Of a DNA stretch of 64,000 nucleotides, positions 26,619-35,798 are shown in pieces. The DNA lies in assembly GCF_014251815.1 (NCBI RefSeq), contig NZ_CP059202.1:186001-250000 (forward strand). Direction: 5' to 3'. This DNA is from Blattabacterium cuenoti. GTDB taxonomy: Bacteria > Bacteroidota > Bacteroidia > Flavobacteriales > Blattabacteriaceae. The translations under genes and the position numbers were made by a program. The notes under the pieces are model-generated. The model saw nothing but the letters and a program-made list of their open reading frames with translations, searched no databases and was not told the origin of the DNA. Numbering within the stretch: the first letter of the stretch is position 1; every line of letters starts with the position of its first letter.

Positions 26619-27791
26619 TTACAATATACCTTTTGTACTAGGTATTTTATCATAAGAATTTTTTTGTATTGCCATTTTAATAGCTCTTCCAAAACATTTA
26701 AAAATAGATTCTATTTTATGATGATCATTTTTTCCTATAGCATGAATATGTAAATTGCATTTGGCAGATAAAGAAAAAGATTTGAAAAAGTGAAAAAACA
26801 TTTCAGTAGAAATTTTACCTATTTTCTCTCTAGAAAATTTGACTTTCCAAAATAATTGGCTTCTTCCTCCAAGATCTAATGCAATTGTAGATAAACTTTC
26901 ATCCATAGGAAGAGAATAAAAACCATAACGTTCTATTCCTCTTTTATCTCCCAAAGATTGATAAAAAATCTCTCCTAAAGTAATCCCAATATCTTCTATA
27001 GTATGGTGATCGTCTACATAAAGATCTCCTTTCGCTTGAATATTTAAATCTATAGAGCTATGAAATGCTATTTGTTGTAGAAGATGATCAAAAAAACCCA
27101 ATCCTGTTTGAATGTGATTTCTTCCTTTTCCATAAAGAAAAATACAAATTTTTACATTTGTCTCTAATGTTGTTCGTTGATAAACGAGTTTCTTTGTGGT
27201 AATTGATGATAAATATTCATAAATTTTTTTCCAACTATCAGTTTTTAAAGATATTATTTTTTTTAAATCTTTTTCATCTACATTTACATTAGAAATGTAA
27301 TCTTTTTCTTCTTTTGTAAAATTTTTATGGGAATGATCCTCTTTAATCCATATAGATTTGCATCCTAGATTTTTAGCTAATAAAACGTCTGTCAATCGAT
27401 CTCCAATTACAAAAGATTTTGAAATATTGTAATAATTTGAGTTTAAATAATTTGTTAACATTCCTATTCCAGGTTTTCTATTTTTGGATTTTTCATCTGG
27501 AAAAGTTTTATCTATATGAACGGAGGTAAAATGAATTCCTTCAGTTTTTAAAATATTTAATATATGATTATGAATAGGCCAAAAAATATTATCAGGAAAT
27601 TGATCAGTTCCCAAACCATCTTGGTTGGATACCATAACTAAATCATAGTTTAATTCTTGTACAATTCTTGATAAGAAGTATATTACTTTGGGGTAAAAAT
27701 TTATTTTTTCAATAGAATCAATTTGATAAGTGGGCGGTGATTCTTTTATTATAGTCCCATCCCTATCAATAAACAATATTTTTTTTTTCAT
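26619..27791 (-). CDS. hisB: Histidinol-phosphatase / imidazoleglycerol-phosphate dehydratase
   Basis: This bifunctional enzyme covers histidine steps 6 and 8. From ATG 27791 it has 390 residues. The N-terminal HAD phosphatase domain starts KKKILFIDRDGTIIKE, with MVSNQDGLGTDQF and FVIGDRLTDVLLAKNLG. The C-terminal dehydratase domain (from about residue 195) has GLGFFDHLLQQIAFHS, DDHHTIEDIGITLG and NDHHKIESIFK metal-binding His clusters. The frame stays open for 17 more codons inside hisC, but ATG 27791 shares a base with the hisC stop (TAATG), a translational-coupling junction, and matches family starts. Confidence 0.95.
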   Translation of the reverse strand: MKKKILFIDRDGTIIKESPPTYQIDSIEKINFYPKVIYFLSRIVQELNYDLVMVSNQDGLGTDQFPDNIFWPIHNHILNILKTEGIHFTSVHIDKTFPDEKSKNRKPGIGMLTNYLNSNYYNISKSFVIGDRLTDVLLAKNLGCKSIWIKEDHSHKNFTKEEKDYISNVNVDEKDLKKIISLKTDSWKKIYEYLSSITTKKLVYQRTTLETNVKICIFLYGKGRNHIQTGLGFFDHLLQQIAFHSSIDLNIQAKGDLYVDDHHTIEDIGITLGEIFYQSLGDKRGIERYGFYSLPMDESLSTIALDLGGRSQLFWKVKFSREKIGKISTEMFFHFFKSFSLSAKCNLHIHAIGKNDHHKIESIFKCFGRAIKMAIQKNSYDKIPSTKGIL

Positions 27792-28876
27792 TACATTTTC
27801 ATTTTTTGAATAGAATATTTTCGAATATGATCTATTAGACACTCATTCTCTTCATGAGTTCCTATTGTGATCCTTAAACAATTATTACATAAAATGATTT
27901 TTGAACGATCTCTAACAAAAAATTTTTTTTTCATTAAATATTGATAAATACTTTTTGAAGAAAAATTTATTTTTACTAATAAAAAATTAGCAGAACTAGG
28001 ATACACTTTTTGTATGATAGGAATTTCTTTCAAAGATTCTAACATGTATTTTCTTTCCGCTAGAATGTTTTTTAAATGAAAAAAAAATAAATCTTTATTT
28101 TCTAAAGCTTTAATCGCTATTTCTTGAGAAAGAAAATTAATATTATATGGATATTTTACCTTATTCATCCATCCAATAATAGCTTCAGATGCAATAGCTA
28201 TTCCTATTCTTAATCCTGCTAACCCCCAAGATTTAGAAAGTGTTTGTAAAATGATTAAATTTGGATATTTATCGATTTCTGTTGATAAAGATTTTTGATT
28301 AGAAAAATCTATATACGCCTCATCTAAAACAACAATTCCTGCAAATTTTTTTATTATATTCTCAATATCTTTTCTATTGAGATCATTTCCAGTAGGATTA
28401 TTTGGAGAACAAATAAAAATGATTTTACTATACGGATTAACAACTTTTTCTAGTTGATTCAAATTTAATTGATACTTTTCCTCTGTAAGAAATATTTTAA
28501 CAACATCCACTCCATGTATTTTTCCACTTACTTCATACATTCCATAAGTAGGAGGAAAAATAATAGCATGATCTATTTCAGGACGAGAAAAAATACGATA
28601 AACCAAATCAATAATTTCGTCGCTTCCATTCCCTAAGAATATATGAGATGTAGAAATATTTTTAAAATCTGATATTTTTTCTTTCAATTCTTTTTGCATA
28701 GGATCTGGATATCTGTTATAAGAATTTAAAAAAGATAAAGGGGAACCGAAAGAATTTTCATTAGCATCTAAAAAAATGGAGTTTTTTTCTTGATGATGTT
28801 CTATCCTAGCAGACATGTAAGGATCCAGATTCAAAATATTTTTTCTAATCAAAGAATTCAAATTAAATTTATTCAT
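27791..28876 (-). CDS. hisC: Histidinol-phosphate aminotransferase
   Basis: HisC is a fold-type I PLP aminotransferase that makes histidinol phosphate from imidazole-acetol phosphate and glutamate. The 361-residue protein has FLDANENSFGSP near 34, YPDPMQKELKEKI, FICSPNNPTGND near 152, VVLDEAYIDFS near 178, the PLP-Lys in LQTLSKSWGLAGLRIG near 213, and a C-terminal CLRITIGTHEEN. It lies 18 bp after hisD and overlaps hisB by one base. Confidence 0.96.
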   Translation of the reverse strand: MNKFNLNSLIRKNILNLDPYMSARIEHHQEKNSIFLDANENSFGSPLSFLNSYNRYPDPMQKELKEKISDFKNISTSHIFLGNGSDEIIDLVYRIFSRPEIDHAIIFPPTYGMYEVSGKIHGVDVVKIFLTEEKYQLNLNQLEKVVNPYSKIIFICSPNNPTGNDLNRKDIENIIKKFAGIVVLDEAYIDFSNQKSLSTEIDKYPNLIILQTLSKSWGLAGLRIGIAIASEAIIGWMNKVKYPYNINFLSQEIAIKALENKDLFFFHLKNILAERKYMLESLKEIPIIQKVYPSSANFLLVKINFSSKSIYQYLMKKKFFVRDRSKIILCNNCLRITIGTHEENECLIDHIRKYSIQKMKM

Positions 28877-28894
28877 GCATTTACATTTAAAAAT

Positions 28895-30181
28895 TTATTT
28901 TATCCGAATATTAATGGATTTCTTATGAGCAAATAATCCTTCTTCAGAAGATAAAACACTAATACATTCTGATAAATGTTTTAATCCTTTTTTAGATATT
29001 TTTTGAAAAGTAATTTTTTTTACAAAACTATCTACAGATATTCCACTATAAGATTTAGCATAACCATAAGTAGGAAGTACATGATTCGTTCCAGAAGCAT
29101 AATCTCCTGCACTAACTGGAGAATAATTTCCTAAAAAAACAGATCCAGCATTAATCACTTTCCCCCCCCAATAAGAAGCATTTTTACAATTTATAATTAA
29201 ATGTTCTGGAGCGATTTGATTAATTAAAGCTAAACATTCATCTAATGAACGAAGAATGATAAGTTTGCTTTTTTTCAAAGATTTTTCAATAATATTTTGT
29301 TTACTAGAAGTATTTAAAAATTGTTTCTTTAATTCTTCTTTAACTTTATTTATCCAAGATTGATTATTTGGAGTTACCAAAATGGTATAACTTTCTGTAT
29401 CATGTTCTGATTGAGACAATAAATCAGCAGCAACATATTCTGGATTGGCTGTATCATCAGCTATAATTGCTACTTCTGAAGGACCGGCAGGCATATCTAT
29501 GGACACTCTTCCTTTTTGAGATACAATTTGTTTAGCTATTGTAACATAAGAATTTCCTGGCCCAAATATTTTATATACAGAAGGGATACTTTCTGTTCCA
29601 TAAGCCATAGCTGCAATAGATTGAGCCCCTCCAACTTTATATATATGTGTAATTCCTACATATTTAGCTGTATATAAAATAGATGGATGAACTTCTCCAT
29701 TTTTATCTGGAGGAGTACATAAAATAATATTTTTACATCCTGATAATTTTCCCGGAATTCCTAACATTAATACAGTAGATAACAAAGGAGCGGATCCTCC
29801 TGGGATATAAAAACCAATTTTTTCGATTGGAATAGTTTTTCTCCAACAAGAAATTCCCTTTGATATTTCTATTTGCGGTTCATCATGTAGTTGTTTTTCA
29901 TGAAAATATTTTATATTATGGTATGCTATTTCAATGGATTTTTTTAGTTGATTTGAAATTTTTATATCAGATTTATTTAAATCTTCTTCTGATACTCTAA
30001 TAGATTTTAGATTTATATGATCATATTTTCTTGTATAAGCTTTTAAAGCTATATCTCCATAAGTTTTTACATTGTCAATAATAGGAACAACTAAGCTTCT
30101 TAAGTAAGAAATATTTTGTAAGTTCCTATTTGAAATAGATTTCCATGTTTTTTGTGGGGGATGAATATATACTTGAATCAT
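28895..30181 (-). CDS. hisD: Histidinol dehydrogenase
   Basis: HisD oxidises histidinol to histidine in two NAD-dependent steps, the end of the pathway, with a zinc ion. From ATG 30181 the protein has 428 residues. It shows YIPGGSAPLLSTVLMLGIPG, GPGNSYVTIAKQIV, DMPAGPSEVAIIADDTA, the zinc-site region DLLSQSEHDTES, and APEHLIINCKNA. A longer frame reaches 30265 inside hisG but adds 28 non-family residues. The chosen start leaves 5 bp after hisG. Confidence 0.96.
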   Translation of the reverse strand: MIQVYIHPPQKTWKSISNRNLQNISYLRSLVVPIIDNVKTYGDIALKAYTRKYDHINLKSIRVSEEDLNKSDIKISNQLKKSIEIAYHNIKYFHEKQLHDEPQIEISKGISCWRKTIPIEKIGFYIPGGSAPLLSTVLMLGIPGKLSGCKNIILCTPPDKNGEVHPSILYTAKYVGITHIYKVGGAQSIAAMAYGTESIPSVYKIFGPGNSYVTIAKQIVSQKGRVSIDMPAGPSEVAIIADDTANPEYVAADLLSQSEHDTESYTILVTPNNQSWINKVKEELKKQFLNTSSKQNIIEKSLKKSKLIILRSLDECLALINQIAPEHLIINCKNASYWGGKVINAGSVFLGNYSPVSAGDYASGTNHVLPTYGYAKSYSGISVDSFVKKITFQKISKKGLKHLSECISVLSSEEGLFAHKKSINIRIK

Positions 30182-30186
30182 ATTTA

Positions 30187-31044
30187 TTATAGTATAATTT
30201 TTTCTATGGGAAGTACCAATATATCCTGAGCTCCAAGTGATTTTAAATTTTCTATGATTCCCCAAAAATCATTTTCATTTACGACAGAATGCACGGAACT
30301 ACATTCTGAATTTGCTAAAGGCAGAATAACTGGACTTTTAATTCCTGGAAGATAAGATATTATTTTTTCTAATTTTTCATTAGGGACGTTCAACAAAATA
30401 TATTTATTATTTTTAGCCTTTCTTACAGCTCTAATTCGAAATAACAATTTTTCCATTATAGTATTTTGTGGGATACCTAAGTGCAAGTGTGAAGCTAATA
30501 CAGCTTCAGATTGAAGCACAGTTTCTACTTCTTTTAATCCGTTCATAAAAAGTGTAGACCCGCTACTTACTAAATCACAGATACAATCTGCTAACCCTAT
30601 TCCTGGAGCTATTTCTACTGCTCCAGATATTTCATGAATTTCTGCATTTATATATCTTTTTTTAAAAAATTCTTTAACTAAAAAAGGATAACTTGTTGCA
30701 ATACGTTTTCCATCCAAATCATTAATTTCATTGTAAGAGAGAGACTTAGGCACGGCAATAGCCAGTCTACATTTTCCAAAACCCAAAGGCTCTTTGATTC
30801 TTATCCTTTTTCTTTTTTCTAAAAGAACATTTTTTCCCACAATTCCTATATCTGCTACTCCGTCTTCTAAATATTGAGGAATATCATCGTCTCTAAGAAA
30901 AAGTATTTCTAGGGGAAAATTAAGAGCCGTTGTTTTTAACTTATCTATTCCAATGTTAACTTCAATGCTACAATCTTTGAGTAATTTTATAGAATCGTCA
31001 TAAAGACGACCCGATTTTTGAATTGCTATTTTAAGTTTATCCAT
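30187..31044 (-). CDS. hisG: ATP phosphoribosyltransferase, long form
   Basis: HisG joins ATP and PRPP, the committed step of histidine synthesis. The 285-residue protein is the long, self-contained form: a catalytic part (IAIQKSGRLYDDSIKLLKDC at the start, GIADIGIVGKN-like segment near 85, the PRPP loop EIAPGIGLADCICDLVSSGSTL near 150) and a C-terminal HisG_C regulatory domain (about 210-285) that binds histidine for feedback inhibition in the family. No HisZ is therefore needed. It is the first gene of the his operon, with a TATATTTG box and a leader hairpin upstream. Confidence 0.96.
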   Translation of the reverse strand: MDKLKIAIQKSGRLYDDSIKLLKDCSIEVNIGIDKLKTTALNFPLEILFLRDDDIPQYLEDGVADIGIVGKNVLLEKRKRIRIKEPLGFGKCRLAIAVPKSLSYNEINDLDGKRIATSYPFLVKEFFKKRYINAEIHEISGAVEIAPGIGLADCICDLVSSGSTLFMNGLKEVETVLQSEAVLASHLHLGIPQNTIMEKLLFRIRAVRKAKNNKYILLNVPNEKLEKIISYLPGIKSPVILPLANSECSSVHSVVNENDFWGIIENLKSLGAQDILVLPIEKIIL

Positions 31045-31064
31045 AATCCAATACCAGGAAGAAA

Positions 31065-31094
31065 TAAAAAAGCTTACTCTTGTAAGCTTTTTTA
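31065..31094 (-). terminator. Terminator-like hairpin in the his operon leader
   Basis: Arms TAAAAAAGCTTAC (31065-31077) and GTAAGCTTTTTTA (31082-31094) make a perfect 13-bp stem with a 4-nt loop. On the minus strand the stem runs into a T-rich segment and ends 20 bp before the hisG ATG. It lies between divergent genes, where no upstream transcript needs ending, so premature termination (attenuation) of the his mRNA is a fair hypothesis. The reverse strand is also T-rich. Confidence 0.55.
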
Positions 31095-31136
31095 TTTTAG
31101 TTTTAGTAGATCAAATTAATGTTTAATGTATCACGG

Positions 31137-31144
31137 CAAATATA
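31137..31144 (-). promoter_or_regulatory. Candidate -7 promoter box for the his operon
   Basis: The minus strand reads TATATTTG, ending 92 bp upstream of the hisG ATG. The leader would be about 85 nt and would contain the 13-bp hairpin. No His-rich leader peptide is visible between box and hairpin. A short GTG frame there encodes only three residues. Confidence 0.45.
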
Positions 31145-31192
31145 AAAACTATTTTGAATATTTTATAATTAACTTTTTAAAAATTTAAAATA

Positions 31193-31954
31193 ATGAAAAT
31201 TATTAGTTATAATATAAATGGAATTAGATCTGGAATTAGAAAAGGATTATCTGATTGGATTGAAACAAATCAGCCATATATTTTATGTTTACAAGAAACA
31301 AAGGCTTTTCCAGAACAAATAGATACGAATCTATTTGAAAATTTAGGTTATAATCACTATTGGTTTTCTTCAAAAAGAAAAGGATATAGTGGAGTAGGTA
31401 TTCTGTGTAAAGAAGAACCTATTCATGTAGAATATGGAATCGGATTAGATTCTATAGATGAAGAAGGAAGGGTTTTGCGTGTGGATTTAAAAAATTTGTC
31501 AGTAATTAGTCTTTATGTTCCTTCAGGAAATGATATGATGAAAAGATTGAACTTTAAATTTTTTTTTATGAAAAATTTTTTCTTACACATAAAAAAAATA
31601 AAAAATAAATTAAATGACATGATTATTTGTGGAGATTATAACATTTGTCATCATGAAATAGATATTTATGATCCTATTCGGAATCAAAACATTTCAGGCT
31701 TTTTACCAAAAGAAAGAGAATGGATGACTGATTTTATCAACTTAGGATTTATAGATAGTTTTAGAAATTTTGTTCAGGAAGACCATCATTATAGTTGGTG
31801 GAGTTATCGTTATAATGCTAGAAAAAGCAACAAAGGATGGAGAATTGATTATGCTATGGTTAGTAATTCTTTGAAAGAAAAAATGAGAAATGCCTATCTC
31901 ATGCCAGAGGTCAAATATTCAGATCATTGTCCTGTTGTATTAGAAATTTTTTAA
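31193..31954 (+). CDS. xth: Exodeoxyribonuclease III
   Basis: This AP endonuclease/3'-5' exonuclease starts base-excision repair at abasic sites. The 253-residue protein has the opening IISYNINGIRSGI, the metal-binding Glu in CLQETKAFPEQI near 34, GDYNICHHEIDIYDP near 143 (usually GDFN), the GWRIDYAMVS segment near 223, and the terminal SDHCPVVLEIF with the catalytic Asp-His. It is the plain bacterial length. It is divergent from hisG and ends 12 bp before the antisense tRNA-Lys gene. Confidence 0.94.
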   Translation: MKIISYNINGIRSGIRKGLSDWIETNQPYILCLQETKAFPEQIDTNLFENLGYNHYWFSSKRKGYSGVGILCKEEPIHVEYGIGLDSIDEEGRVLRVDLKNLSVISLYVPSGNDMMKRLNFKFFFMKNFFLHIKKIKNKLNDMIICGDYNICHHEIDIYDPIRNQNISGFLPKEREWMTDFINLGFIDSFRNFVQEDHHYSWWSYRYNARKSNKGWRIDYAMVSNSLKEKMRNAYLMPEVKYSDHCPVVLEIF

Positions 31955-31966
31955 AAAATAAAAAAA

Positions 31967-32039
31967 TGACCTGACTGGGATTCGAACCCAGGACCCTTAC
32001 ATTAAAAGTGTAATGCTCTACCAGCTGAGCTATCAGGTC
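31967..32039 (-). tRNA. tRNA-Lys (anticodon TTT)
   Basis: The minus strand folds into a 73-nt cloverleaf. The acceptor arms GACCTGA and TCAGGTC pair fully, with discriminator A. The D arm carries AGCTCAGCTGGTAGAGC, the anticodon loop CTTTTAA gives anticodon TTT, and the T arm is CTGGGTTCGAATCCCAG. CCA is not encoded, so it is added by an enzyme. A TATATTTG box lies about 70 bp upstream. Confidence 0.97.
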
Positions 32040-32109
32040 TATTATAGATTTTTATTAATTTTTATAAGTTACAGAAACGAAAGTAACAAATAATCATTGA
32101 GTTAAACAA

Positions 32110-32117
32110 CAAATATA
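32110..32117 (-). promoter_or_regulatory. Candidate -7 promoter box for tRNA-Lys
   Basis: The minus strand reads TATATTTG about 70 bp upstream of the mature tRNA 5' end, implying a leader of about 65 nt for RNase P to remove. It stands in the 96-bp gap shared with the divergent aroK gene. Confidence 0.4.
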
Positions 32118-32135
32118 CTATAATTTTATGTTTTT

Positions 32136-32648
32136 ATGAAAATTGCTTTAATTGGATATATGGGAAGCGGAAAAACTACTATAGGAAAAATACTAGCTGA
32201 AAGGCTAAATTTTGATTTTTACGATTTGGATGCTATTCTTGTTGAAAAGGAAAAAGATTCTATTCATGATATTTTTAAAAAAGAAGGAGAACTTTCTTTC
32301 AGAAAGAGGGAACACTCTATGTTAAATAAAATTTTAAAACAAAAAAAAAAATATGTTTTATCAGTTGGAGGAGGGACTCCCTGTTTTTATAATAATATTT
32401 ATTTGCTAAATAAATATTCAAATACATTTTATTTAAAAACTGATAGTTATACTTTATTTAAAAGATTATTTTTAGAAAAAAAAACAAGACCTCTAATTTC
32501 TCATTTGTCTAAAAATGAATTGTTCATATTTATTATGAAACATTTATCGAAAAGGGTATATTTTTATGAAAAATCTTTAACAAAAATAAATATATACAAA
32601 AAATCTAAACACGATATAGTTCAAGAAATCGTTAAATTTGTTATTTAA
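32136..32648 (+). CDS. aroK: Shikimate kinase
   Basis: AroK phosphorylates shikimate at the 3-hydroxyl with ATP, two steps before chorismate. AroA at 55-56 kb performs the next step. The 170-residue P-loop kinase has IGYMGSGKTTIGK (residues 6-18), FDFYDLDAILVEKE with the shikimate-contact Asp, the FRKREHSML region near 53, SVGGGTPC near 79, and the lid segment EKKTRPLI near 117. Length is normal. tilS starts 7 bp after its stop, so the two are probably cotranscribed. Confidence 0.95.
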   Translation: MKIALIGYMGSGKTTIGKILAERLNFDFYDLDAILVEKEKDSIHDIFKKEGELSFRKREHSMLNKILKQKKKYVLSVGGGTPCFYNNIYLLNKYSNTFYLKTDSYTLFKRLFLEKKTRPLISHLSKNELFIFIMKHLSKRVYFYEKSLTKINIYKKSKHDIVQEIVKFVI

Positions 32649-32655
32649 AATAATC

Positions 32656-33999
32656 ATGAATGAAATATCATATAACCTTCTTTTTCTAGATAAAATCAAA
32701 AAATATTTTTCATTAGTTGGAATTAGGAAAAAAGTATGTGTAGCTGTGAGCGGGGGATTAGACAGTATGGTATTAATTAATTTATTACTTCAAATTCCTG
32801 AAATAGAACCAGAAGTTGCTCATTGTAATTTTTCCTTAAGAGATGAAGAATCTAATAAAGATGAAATATTTATAAAAAATTTTTGTTTTGAACAAAATAT
32901 AATATGTCATGTAAAAAAATTTGATACTTTAAATTTTTCTAAAAAATGGAAGTTTTCTATACAAATGACTGCTAGAAAACTTAGATATGATTGGTTCGAA
33001 GAATTATTAAAAAAAAATTTATATGAATATATCGTCTTAGGGCATCATTTTGATGATTCCATAGAGACTTTTTTTATAAACATTTTCAGAGGAACTGGAA
33101 TTAAAGGGTTGTTAGGGATCCCCAAAATAAATGGACGATTTATTCGTCCTTTGTCTGATTTTACTAAAAAAGAAATTTTACATTATGCAAGAATAAAAAA
33201 TATAAAATGGAGACTAGATACTAGTAATCATGATTTTAAATATTTAAGAAATAAAATACGTTCAAATTTATCTATGTTTGATTCATGTTCATTTCGTAAT
33301 GGATTAAAAAAAACTATAAATTTTCTTCATGATGAAAATTTTTTAATAAAGAAAAAAATAGAAGAAGTCCGTCAAAAAATTACAATAGAAAAAAAATATT
33401 ATCCATTTTTTTGGAAAATGAACTGTAAAAAAATAAGAGAATTACAACCTTTATCTTTTTATTTGTTTAAATTATTTTCTCCATATGGATTTAATGATGT
33501 CAATAGTATGATTCGTTTTATTAATGCACAGTCTGGTAAACAACTTTTTTCTAAATTATATCGTATTATTAAGAATGGGACTAATTGGATATTGGTCTCT
33601 CATCAATTATTATCAATAAATCAAAATAAGATTTATGTGATATCAAATTTAAAAGTTACTAATAAAATGTTTTTACCTGTTGATATAAAATTTTTTTATA
33701 ATCCCAAAAAAGAAACCCATAAAAATATGTTGATCATAGATTTTGAAAAAATACAATTTCCATTATTATTAAGAACATGGAGAAAAGGGGATTTTTTTTA
33801 TCCTTTTAAAATGAAAGGGAAAAAAAAAATAAGTAAATATTATAAAGAAAAAAAATTTTCTCTTTTAGAAAAAGAACATACATGGTTATTAATTAATGGA
33901 AATAAACATATTATTTTAGTTATAGGGAATCGTTTAGATGATAGATTCAAGGTAACAGAAGATACAAAAAAAATATTAGGGATAAAAGTAAAAATATAA
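32656..33999 (+). CDS. tilS: tRNA(Ile)-lysidine synthase
   Basis: TilS attaches lysine to C34 of tRNA-Ile(CAT), which changes its codon from AUG to AUA. This matters in AT-rich genomes where AUA is common. From ATG 32656 it has 447 residues: the PP-loop VCVAVSGGLDSMVLINLL (near residue 26), GHHFDDSIETFFINIFRGTGIKGLLGI near 130, then C-terminal substrate-binding domains ending in KVTEDTKKILGI. The frame extends six codons upstream into aroK, but MNEISYNLL after the aroK stop is the natural start. Confidence 0.94.
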   Translation: MNEISYNLLFLDKIKKYFSLVGIRKKVCVAVSGGLDSMVLINLLLQIPEIEPEVAHCNFSLRDEESNKDEIFIKNFCFEQNIICHVKKFDTLNFSKKWKFSIQMTARKLRYDWFEELLKKNLYEYIVLGHHFDDSIETFFINIFRGTGIKGLLGIPKINGRFIRPLSDFTKKEILHYARIKNIKWRLDTSNHDFKYLRNKIRSNLSMFDSCSFRNGLKKTINFLHDENFLIKKKIEEVRQKITIEKKYYPFFWKMNCKKIRELQPLSFYLFKLFSPYGFNDVNSMIRFINAQSGKQLFSKLYRIIKNGTNWILVSHQLLSINQNKIYVISNLKVTNKMFLPVDIKFFYNPKKETHKNMLIIDFEKIQFPLLLRTWRKGDFFYPFKMKGKKKISKYYKEKKFSLLEKEHTWLLINGNKHIILVIGNRLDDRFKVTEDTKKILGIKVKI

Positions 34000-34067
34000 T
34001 TATCTGTTTACTTAACAATTTCAATCAGTATTTTTTTTAATTTTAAAAAGAATTAGTTGTTCTATTT

Positions 34068-35132
34068 ATGAAAGTACACAATTTCAATGCGGGTCCTTCT
34101 ATTTTACCAAAAGAAGTTGTTATAAAATCAGCTCAATCTGTCATTAATTTTAATGATACTGGATTATCTTTACTTGAGATTTCTCATAGAAGTTCAGATT
34201 TTTTAGAAATAATCGAAAAAGCAACTTTTTTAGTAAAACGTATTATGAATTTAAATGATGATTATGCAATTTTATTTATTCAAGGAGGTGCTACATTACA
34301 ATTTTCAATGGTTCCATACAATCTAATGAATAAAAAAGCGGCTTATTTAGATACAGGATTTTGGGCGTACAATGCTATTAAGGAAGCTGAAAAATTTGGA
34401 AAAGTAAGAATTTTATTTTCCGGTAAAAATGAAAATTATACATATATATCAAAAAATTATCATATCCCATACAATATGGATTATTTTCACTGCACATCTA
34501 ATAACACAATAGTTGGAACACAAATGAAAATATTCCCTAAAACATCTATACCAGTAGTTTGTGATATGTCTTCCGATATTTTTAGTAGACAATTAGATTT
34601 TTGTAAATTCAGTTTGATTTATGCTTCTGCACAAAAAAATGTAAGCCCTGCAGGAATGACTATTGTGATTGTAAAAAAAGATATTTTAGGAAAATTCAAA
34701 AGAAACATTCCTTCTTATATGGATTATAGAATTCATATACAAAATAATAGTATTTTAAATACTCCAAATGTTTTTTCTATTTATACTTCTATGTTGACTT
34801 TAGAATGGATAGAAAATCAAGGGGGTCTCTCTATTTTAGAAAAAAAAAATCAACATAAAGCTAAATTATTATATGATGAAATAGATAAAAATAATTTATT
34901 TGAAAATAAAATACATAAAGAAAACCGTTCAAACATGAACGTTTCTTTTTTTTTAAAAAATAAAAATCTAGAAAAAGAATTCAATAAAATGTGGAAAAAA
35001 GAAAATATTATAGGGTTAGATGGTCATAGATATTTAGGAGGCTATCGTGCTAGCATATATAATGCACTTCCATTAGAAAGTATTTTGTTTCTTATTGAAA
35101 TTATGAAAGAATTCGAAAGAAAATTCTCATAA
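34068..35132 (+). CDS. serC: Phosphoserine aminotransferase
   Basis: SerC converts 3-phosphohydroxypyruvate and glutamate to phosphoserine. The 354-residue protein has the family opening VHNFNAGPSILPKEV, LLEISHRSSDFLEI near 36, IQGGATLQFSMVPYNL near 73, DMSSDIFSRQ near 167, and the PLP-Lys in YASAQKNVSPAGMTIV near 190. The C-terminal GLDGHRYLGGYRASIYNAL is intact. It is followed 12 bp later by yggS. Confidence 0.95.
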   Translation: MKVHNFNAGPSILPKEVVIKSAQSVINFNDTGLSLLEISHRSSDFLEIIEKATFLVKRIMNLNDDYAILFIQGGATLQFSMVPYNLMNKKAAYLDTGFWAYNAIKEAEKFGKVRILFSGKNENYTYISKNYHIPYNMDYFHCTSNNTIVGTQMKIFPKTSIPVVCDMSSDIFSRQLDFCKFSLIYASAQKNVSPAGMTIVIVKKDILGKFKRNIPSYMDYRIHIQNNSILNTPNVFSIYTSMLTLEWIENQGGLSILEKKNQHKAKLLYDEIDKNNLFENKIHKENRSNMNVSFFLKNKNLEKEFNKMWKKENIIGLDGHRYLGGYRASIYNALPLESILFLIEIMKEFERKFS

Positions 35133-35144
35133 TAAATAAATACT

Positions 35145-35798
35145 ATGATAGAAGATAGATTTTTTAGTATAAAAAAATCAATTCCAAAAAATGTAAAAAT
35201 TTTGGCAGTATCTAAAAATCAAGATATCTCTTCCATAAAAAAATTATATAAAATAGGACATAGAGATTTTGGTGAAAATTATATTCAAGAAATAGAAAAA
35301 AAATATAAAAAATTACCAAAAGATATTCGATGGCATATGATTGGAAAAATTCAAAGTAATAAATTAAAATATATAATACCTTTTATTCATTTAATTCATA
35401 GCATTCAAAATATAAAACAAATTAATATAATAAATAAAATAGCTTTTAAACATAAAAAAATTATAAATTGTCTTTTACAAATCAAAATTTCTGATGAAAA
35501 AAATAAATCAGGAATTCCTTCTCAAGAGGCTTCCAAAATATTGGAAAATAATACTTTAAAATATATGAAAAATATTAAAATAATAGGCATAATGGGGATG
35601 GCTTCTTTTCAAGAATTAACAAAAGTTTACAATGAATTTTCATATTTACAAAAATTATATAATAAATATAAAAAAAAATATGGTCATTCCATTCTTTCTA
35701 TGGGAATGAGCAGAGATTATAATATAGCCATTAAATATGGAAGCACAATTGTTCGATTAGGGACTTTAATTTTTGGGAAAAGAAAAAAAGTTATATGA
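35145..35798 (+). CDS. YggS-family PLP homeostasis protein
   Basis: These single-domain TIM barrels bind pyridoxal phosphate and help keep free PLP and amino acid pools in balance. No catalytic reaction is established. The 217-residue protein has ILAVSKNQDISSIKKLY with the PLP-Lys near residue 23, RDFGENYIQEIEKK near 38, WHMIGKIQSNKLKYI near 62, and the C-terminal LSMGMSRDYNIAIKYGSTIVRLGTLIFG. Its last 8 bp overlap the convergent trpA. Many PLP enzymes are encoded nearby, but no specific link is shown. Confidence 0.92.
   Translation: MIEDRFFSIKKSIPKNVKILAVSKNQDISSIKKLYKIGHRDFGENYIQEIEKKYKKLPKDIRWHMIGKIQSNKLKYIIPFIHLIHSIQNIKQINIINKIAFKHKKIINCLLQIKISDEKNKSGIPSQEASKILENNTLKYMKNIKIIGIMGMASFQELTKVYNEFSYLQKLYNKYKKKYGHSILSMGMSRDYNIAIKYGSTIVRLGTLIFGKRKKVI

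Noticed and set aside
26619..27842. hisB starting at 27842
   Set aside because: The extra 17 residues lie in hisC and do not match the phosphatase domain. The TAATG junction at 27791 fits operon coupling.
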